The position numbers and the translations under genes were made by a program. A DNA stretch of 64,000 bases from Pyrrhosoma nymphula (Eukaryota > Arthropoda > Insecta > Odonata > Coenagrionidae). Numbering within the stretch: the stretch's first letter is position 1; every line of letters starts with the position of its first letter. Positions 58,440 through 64,000 of this stretch are shown one piece after another. Location of the stretch: assembly GCA_963573305.1 (NCBI GenBank), contig OY754329.1, forward strand, positions 149,617,266-149,681,265. Direction: 5' to 3'. The notes under the pieces were generated by a model. The model saw only the letters and a list, made by a program, of their open reading frames with translations. It did no database searches and was not told where the DNA came from.

Positions 58440-59160
58440 TATAAAATATTCCGAAATATCACCCGCGCGGATCTCTCCGCAGCAAGGCAGTCGGCGGTCG
58501 TGTAGCAATCGAGCCATCCTCCTCCCGGAATTCCCCCCTCCCTCGTATTTTATTCCCCCAATTAACTTTGATTGAATTTTTACGACGCTCACATTTTCCT
58601 CCCGCTCGCCGGTTTCCTCGTGCACCCGCCGCTCAGTCGACGAATACGCTCTGGAAGCGAGGGGGAAACAAAGGGGGGGGAGTCGAGATTGCCGTGGTCC
58701 CGATATGCCGCGATGGCAAATCCTCCCGACTCGCCCCAGCGTCCCCGGGGACGACGCAGACGCAACAATTAGTCATCTGCGGCCAATGGTTGGCAAGGTC
58801 GTCGGAGCCTCCCATGCTCGCTCCCCAGAACTATTTTTTCCTCCCGACGCTATGAATTCCCGGGAAACAAGTTTTCCTCATTCTTTTCTGCTTCTTTTTT
58901 CTCTCTCTCGTGGCTCCGAAAAATGTCTTCCGGTGAAGCTTGGACCCATCCAGGTCGGCGGGAGGAAGACGCACACAAACACATTTTTACGTGAATCCCC
59001 CTCCCCCCCGTCCTGTCGTTATTTCATCCATCCCGTGGCTCTTGTCCCGTGATGAGGCTCTGGCCACCGCCACATCCTCCGCCTCACCGGCTCTCCCCTT
59101 TCCATCCTCTAGCCCTAACCCCACCGGCGCGGCAGCGGCGGCGAATGGCCTTTAATTTGG
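58440..59160. promoter_or_regulatory. GC/CpG-rich block 3
   Basis: GC-rich, CG-containing sequence (cacccgcgcggatctctcc, cccgctcgccggtttcctc, cggcgcggcagcggcggcg) interrupted by AT-rich strings. Short frames only. Together with the blocks near 51 and 54 kb it gives the last SMG6 intron an unusually GC-rich half. Confidence 0.35.
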
Positions 59161-59669
59161 TTTCCCCACGCTGAATAATGGGGCTTCCGGATGCTACGGA
59201 GATATAATGACACAAGAAAGATGCGCTCATTCGTCATAAGAGATTCCCTTTTGCGGGTAACTGGACTGTTCATCCAATGACAGTCAGTTCGTCTACCATT
59301 GCTTCGTTCCGTGCTCGGAGCTCATCGGTGGCAACGATTGTCTATTTTAGGGTTCGATCCTTCGAATGATTGATCTTTGGGAAGCTTAGGCTTAAAGGTA
59401 AATCTTTACAGTTTTTTTGTGATCGTTAGCCGTCAGTATTTTAGGCTCGCCGTTTCCATACCCGCAAGAAGGAAAGACTTCTTCATTCAATCACTCGTTT
59501 TCATTTTTCGCCGTGTTTCAATGCCTCCAAGGAACACGAGGGAATAACTATTAGATGCTATAATATGCCAAGTTTGGCTTTAATTCCTAAGTGTAAGTTG
59601 TGTTAAAATAATAAGAAATGAAAACCTGTGGCGAACACTTCTCGGGCTCTACCGTGTTAAAAACTGCAT

Positions 59670-59712
59670 CGCTGCCGACGTTTCGAGGGTCGACCCATCG
59701 TCTTCATGGCTG
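59670..59712 (-). ncRNA. Degenerate hammerhead-like Penelope end
   Basis: On the minus strand: stem I GCC with GGC, core ATGAAGA (canonical CTGANGA with the first C changed to A), stem II closed by the self-complementary gggtcgaccc, then GAAAC and GTC. The missing core C should abolish cleavage. No Penelope coding sequence lies next to it, so it is an orphan tail. Confidence 0.45.
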
Positions 59713-61864
59713 AAAAAAAGGAAATTTAAAATCGCTACTTTCGTGTGTTCTTTGTGCTCAAATATTGCTACTCTTTAAGTTCACTCCTTTAAAAAGGAAT
59801 CTACGAAGTACCATACATGCCACCTCCCGAGTGTGGCCCGGGAGCATAAAATCAACTAATGCAGAATTCTGTCACTGTGGTTATTAATTTTTAATTAGAT
59901 TTCTCGATTGATTGAATTTTTTTTCCTTTTGTCAGCGGAATTTTGAATGCTACGAATAATTCCAGGAGAGAATCCTTTTTACAATGTCGCCTACGTATCC
60001 ATTTTATTAACAACAATTTGTACTTTCCCACAGTTTATTTATTTCTGTGACCGGTTTAACCTTTATAAGTCATCTAACGACCTATTCTCACGGTGAAACC
60101 TGTCACAGACTGTCAACTTAAGTGAAAAGTTAAGTCGCCTACAGGTCCATATCTATTCCGGAATATAGTAATGCGCTATTAGGTCCATTTCGCCTATGGT
60201 TTCAGACTTCCCGTTTTAAAAGATTTCATTCCTCGACATGTATATTAGTGCCATCTATACACGAGCCTGAATGAATATCTGCCTTCCGACTCTTTGTTTA
60301 CGCCACAGGAGGTCACGAAAGCGTTATAACGTGTTTCTGGGTGCTCTTATTCTCGCGTGCGGGTCTGGGAGCAGGCATCCCTTCCCCACTATTTTCGTTG
60401 CGTCCTTGTTTCGGTTCCAATAACCCTATTCGCATCGATGCCGCATTTATTTTCGGAGGAACGCCCTTAAGGTCGTCATTTGTAATCTAAAAATACGAGC
60501 TTCGTGATGGATTTCCGAGTGGGAAAAGAGAGCGAGCGTATTGCTATTGAGTGATAGGCCGAGCCGTTTCCTCATTTATTATACCGTTTCACTCCGTGCG
60601 TTCGGAGAGCGAAGTCGAGAGGGAAGGAGGAAAAAATCGTTTACGACTCCTCCTTGGGAGCTGCCCGTGATTTTTCTCCCCCATCCTCAATCCGATGATC
60701 TCCTCTCTTGCCATTACGTCCCGATCCCATGGATGGGGCTGAATTGCCATCCGAAACGTCCCAACATCTCCGGGAGTTAACGGTTTGAATGGGCCGGCGT
60801 AATCAACGGGCGCGCCTCCTCACATGCGCCCGTCTTTTCTCTCTTTCGGAGGCTGCTCCTCCGAGAGATGCGTGGGCCGCTGTTCTCCTTTCTCAGCGCT
60901 GTCCGCCCCTCTCGCGGGAGGAGTTGCATCGCGTCACGAACGTTGAAAAAGAGGAAAAACTGAAGATGGACAACAACTGTTACCGTTGAAGGAGAGCAAG
61001 TTGTATTTTAGTTTCGGATTGATATTCCAGCCGGTTTTTTTCGTGTTATTTTTTTAAAACCATTCCCTCCCTGCCGTCATCGTTTCCAAAGACAGCAGAG
61101 ATGGGCGTGACAGCGGACGTTATCCCCGTAACGGAATAGTATTTCTCAAGGGCTCCCTCCCTCCCTCATGTGATTTCAAAGAGGCTCAGGTGACATCCTG
61201 AGTGCGCGCCTTCCCTCATTGATGGGATCAAGGGAATGAATGCTTTATTTTCTTACCTTCAGTATTTTCTCGTTGAGCGGATGACGGCTTGTTGCTCTTG
61301 GTCTTAAGCTGTGAGCTACGATGAAATTCCTCGCATAGCCCGTTGGCTGCAATCAAAGCTTCAAAGACGTTCCAGTCGATGGTATATTTTAATTCCAAAC
61401 GTATGTACGAACGGAGGCGATAAGCGATACGTTAATAACAGCATGTAACTTGCATAAAATGGACGATATCTCTTATTCTTTGATTATATACGAAGGCTGC
61501 TGTTTTACACTGAGGTAGAATTGCTTAATTCTAGTCATTCCGCTATTGATTAGTGAAAAAATGTTATCTTACAATGAGCAGTGTGCAACGTTTTATTTCC
61601 TTTTCTTTATTTTAGTATGGCCCTCAGGCATTTTTGAGTTTAAAGATGCTAGTACGTTACCAAGTGAAATGTCCGGGTAACTTTTTAACAGTTTTAAGTT
61701 TTGATTCAGGCTTACCTTTCCATTGGTCATTAATCTCAGTGTGTGATGGGCGTATTTAATTTGTTTATGAACTATATAGGTAATATGCTGAATAATTGTC
61801 ATCCAATAACTTAGAGTATTGGAAAAGTATTTTCCGGGTTAAGGCCGCGTTGGTCCATTTGGGC

Positions 61865-61910
61865 GGACGACAGTTTCGGGCGCATTCCAGCTCCCGTCTT
61901 CAGGTCCAAC
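61865..61910 (-). ncRNA. Hammerhead ribozyme-like motif at the Penelope 3-prime end
   Basis: Minus strand: stem I GGAC before the core CTGAAGA (61897-61903), stem II GGG with CCC, then GAAAC (61873-61877), a very short stem III, the cleavage triplet GTC, and GTCC closing stem I with GGAC. All invariant core bases (C-U-G-A-N-G-A and G-A-A-A) are present. The tiny stem III is the form described for Penelope-like elements. Predicted cleavage lies between the C of UGUC and GUCC (61869 and 61868). Confidence 0.65.
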
Positions 61911-61946
61911 TGATCTGCAGAGCATCATTTTCTTCTATATATATAT

Positions 61947-64000
61947 CTAGTCAGGTGCGCGCTGATATGTTCGGTTTGAATCCCATTGTTGGAAAAGCCG
62001 TTTGAAAGATGCAGGGAGAGGATAACCGTCTTCCCTGTTGAAGTTCTTTTCGTGGTTCACTATTTCTATTGCCTCCCTTATCAGCCGAGGGAAATATTTA
62101 TTTTCTCTGGCAATGATTTTGGATTCCTGGAATTTAATCACGTGTCCGGGTTCTGACCATGCATGCTCTGCAACCGCGGAAAGGCGAAAATTTTTCTTTT
62201 CGGTTGCCTTACGATGTTCTTCTATTCTGATTTTTAGGGATCTAGATGTTTGACCGATGTAGGATTTACCACAGGTACACGACACTTCATACACTCCTTC
62301 GTATATGTCACATGGGTGACGATCTTTTTCGCTCCGAAGGAGGTCAGAGGTCTTCTTAACGCTTTTAAATCTCGTCAAGACGTCGTGTTTGGCGAGAACT
62401 CTTGCGATCCTCTCGGAAGTTCCTGCGACGTATGGTAAGATAGCATGTGCCTTTGCCTTCTGATGGTCTTCTCTTTCAGTCTCCAAGGTCTCATGACGTT
62501 TCTCTTCTTCCTTACGCGCGATTTTTCGAATTAATTCTCGATTATAGCCATTCCCTTGGAGTGCGGCGAGGAGGTGTTGTTTTTCTTTCGCGAGCGAATC
62601 GGCATCCGAGATGGCATATGCCCTGTGATATAAAGTTTTGATAACTGATGCTTTTTGGCCAGGATGATGGTGGGATTTGGCATTTAAATAGCGGTCAGTA
62701 TGCGTTTTCTTACGATAAACTGAATGTCCTAACGTTCCATTAGCTTTCTTTGTGACGAGAACGTCTAGGAAGGGGAGCCGATTATTTTCCTCCATTTCCA
62801 TTGTGAATTGAATGGAAGTATTATGGCTGTTGAGATGTTCTAGGAATTTATTCAATTCATCAGTCCCGTGAGGCCATATGACGAAGGTGTCGTCGACATA
62901 TCTCACAAAGAGTTTTGGTTTTAGATGGAAAGAATCCAGGGCTTTGCGTTCAAAGTCTTCCATGTAAAGATCGGCGATGACTGGGGATAAAGGAGATCCC
63001 ATGGATGCCCCTTCAGATTGCTCGTATAATTTTCCATTCCAAGAGAAATAGCAATTATTGAGACAAAATTCTACCATTTTAGGAATATCCTTTGGAAGAC
63101 CTTTTTTCGTTAGAGTCTTAATGATGTCGATTGCCTCTTTAACGGGTATTTTTGTAAATAAGGACACCACGTCGAAACTGACAAGAAGATCATTTTCCGA
63201 AATCTTGGCTTCCTGTATAATTTCGATGAAATGGGAGGAGTTCTTTACGTAGGTGGTAGTTAGGCCTGAAAATGGTCGTAGGCTATGGGCTAGATACTTT
63301 GCTAGCTTATGCGTGGGTGAATCAATGGCACTTACAATGGGCCGGAGTGGTATCCCATCCTTATGAATTTTTGGCAAACCGTACAGTCGTGGAGGTTTAG
63401 GAGCGGTCTGGAGTAGTGGGCGTCGCTCCTCTTCAGGTATTGATGAATGCTTCAGGAGTTCCTTGATGTTTTTCTGGATTTTTGCCGTAGGATCCGACTT
63501 CAGTTCTTTGTAGGTTGGGTCGTCCAGCAAACTGTGAATCTTCTTTCTGTAGTCTTCCTTCGAGATGATTACAGTTGCGTTTCCTTTGTCTGCCGGCAAT
63601 ACTATTAAATCCTCGCTTTTTCTGAGTTCGCTGATGGCTAGTCTCTCTGCCCTTGTCAAATTAGGTTTTGGAGGTGTCGCTTTCCGTATGATGTGGCTCA
63701 ATTCCTCCCTAATTTCGTCTGCCTCTGGTTTTCGTAGCTTGCGTAGAGCATTTTCTACCCCAGTGATTATTTCCTCCTTTGGAATATTCCTTGGTGCTAT
63801 AGCGAAGTTTAGTCCTTTGGATAGGACTGAGGTTGTAGCTTCACTCAGATTCACCTGGGTTAGATTTATAACCACTCGTTCTATTTTATTGGAAGTGGAT
63901 TCCGGTGAAGGATGTTGCTTTTTAGCCAAATTTTCAAATTTCTTCAATTGCTTCTCTTTCGCTGCTGTAAAGGCATTGAAGGACGATATGAAGGTAATTC
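61947..64000 (-). CDS. Penelope-type reverse transcriptase with GIY-YIG endonuclease (5-prime end outside window)
   Basis: The protein copies RNA into DNA and nicks target DNA. The frame is open from the window edge; the first leucine codon followed by KKFENLAKKQ is at 63947 and no ATG lies between it and 64000, so the true start is upstream. Counting from 63947 (666 residues): RT motif A SFDVVSLFTKIP (Asp 259), motif B GASMGSPLSP (313-322), catalytic YVDD (350-353), Penelope-typical PFLDVLVTKKANG, and GIY-YIG: GVYEVSC (551), CGKSYIGQTSR (560), then IRIEEHRKA. Catalytic residues appear intact. The stop codon is at 61947-61949. Confidence 0.95.
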   Translation of the reverse strand, partial: ITFISSFNAFTAAKEKQLKKFENLAKKQHPSPESTSNKIERVVINLTQVNLSEATTSVLSKGLNFAIAPRNIPKEEIITGVENALRKLRKPEADEIREELSHIIRKATPPKPNLTRAERLAISELRKSEDLIVLPADKGNATVIISKEDYRKKIHSLLDDPTYKELKSDPTAKIQKNIKELLKHSSIPEEERRPLLQTAPKPPRLYGLPKIHKDGIPLRPIVSAIDSPTHKLAKYLAHSLRPFSGLTTTYVKNSSHFIEIIQEAKISENDLLVSFDVVSLFTKIPVKEAIDIIKTLTKKGLPKDIPKMVEFCLNNCYFSWNGKLYEQSEGASMGSPLSPVIADLYMEDFERKALDSFHLKPKLFVRYVDDTFVIWPHGTDELNKFLEHLNSHNTSIQFTMEMEENNRLPFLDVLVTKKANGTLGHSVYRKKTHTDRYLNAKSHHHPGQKASVIKTLYHRAYAISDADSLAKEKQHLLAALQGNGYNRELIRKIARKEEEKRHETLETEREDHQKAKAHAILPYVAGTSERIARVLAKHDVLTRFKSVKKTSDLLRSEKDRHPCDIYEGVYEVSCTCGKSYIGQTSRSLKIRIEEHRKATEKKNFRLSAVAEHAWSEPGHVIKFQESKIIARENKYFPRLIREAIEIVNHEKNFNREDGYPLPASFKRLFQQWDSNRTYQRAPD

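Larger units (their letters stand above)
46801..61837. other. Long intergenic-looking part of SMG6 intron 13
   Basis: About 15 kb between SMG6 exon 13 and the terminal Penelope element. It contains the 5S- and tRNA-derived SINEs, an 80-bp tandem duplication, a small MITE, a hairpin, a Penelope tail remnant and three GC-rich blocks (listed). A foldback-like stretch near 48480-48720 repeats gctattcagaatagc. No exon with SMG6 PIN or helical-domain similarity was found on the plus strand and no other protein gene was recognised on either strand. Confidence 0.6.
61838..64000 (-). mobile_element. Penelope-like retroelement, ORF open to window edge
   Basis: The minus strand carries an uninterrupted RT plus GIY-YIG ORF (61947 to beyond 64000) and a roughly 110-base 3-prime tail with a hammerhead-like motif. 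The tail end is placed near the ccgcgttggtcca stretch and is uncertain. The element lies antisense to SMG6 in its last visible intron. Its 5-prime end is outside the window. No stop or frameshift is seen, in contrast with every other element here, so it may be young. Confidence 0.9.

Noticed and set aside
62038..63252. Plus-strand frames of 62-71 codons
   Set aside because: Shadows of the intact minus-strand Penelope ORF.
1..64000. CRISPR array, bacterial operon or phage content
   Set aside because: No regularly spaced repeats, no bacterial gene families; the window is plainly eukaryotic with spliced genes.

Overview
The window comes from an animal nuclear genome, most likely an insect with a large, repeat-rich genome. 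I infer this from AT-rich DNA, GT-AG introns of 0.4 to over 17 kb, an SMG6-type protein, and abundant decayed Tigger/pogo, mariner, piggyBac-like, hAT-like and Penelope-like elements. I cannot name the species. There is no bacterial or phage content.

Layout. Positions 1-6557 are largely non-coding, with one hAT-like MITE and a long palindrome. Positions 6558-6797 are the last coding exon of an unidentified plus-strand gene, with a poly(A) signal close behind. From 7995 to 46246 one plus-strand gene can be traced through 13 coding exons. All 12 internal junctions agree in reading phase, giving 1614 codons plus one base. The product is SMG6 (EST1A), the endonuclease of nonsense-mediated mRNA decay. 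The window holds the start codon, a long low-complexity N-terminal region with candidate exon-junction-complex binding motifs, and most of the 14-3-3-like/EST1 helical domain. The rest of the helical domain and the PIN nuclease domain were not found, so they should lie beyond 64000. The intron after 46246 is therefore at least 17.7 kb.

The introns carry much of the recognisable repeat content: a pogo/Tigger transposase relic (13.1-14.1 kb), two complete-ended Tigger-type elements (16.7-18.5 and 26.0-28.6 kb, the second holding a nested mariner), Penelope tails (30.2-30.8 and 46.4-46.8 kb), a 1.6 kb element with a nested foldback (32.7-34.3 kb), a 1.73 kb foldback with 0.5 kb arms (34.9-36.7 kb), a CENP-B/pogo relic (37.7-38.3 kb), and a TTAA-flanked piggyBac-like MITE containing another MITE (40.9-42.1 kb). 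The last intron carries a 5S-rRNA-derived SINE, a tRNA-derived SINE, three GC/CpG-rich blocks without a recognisable gene, and at its far end a minus-strand Penelope-like retroelement. That element has an uninterrupted reverse transcriptase plus GIY-YIG ORF, cut only by the window edge, followed by a hammerhead-ribozyme-like motif.

I see no convincing new multi-gene system. The best leads are the three-fold YxP motif series and the charged pentapeptide array in SMG6, a possible uORF overlapping its start, the large intronic hairpin, the apparently intact Penelope element with its ribozyme motif, and the CpG-rich blocks.
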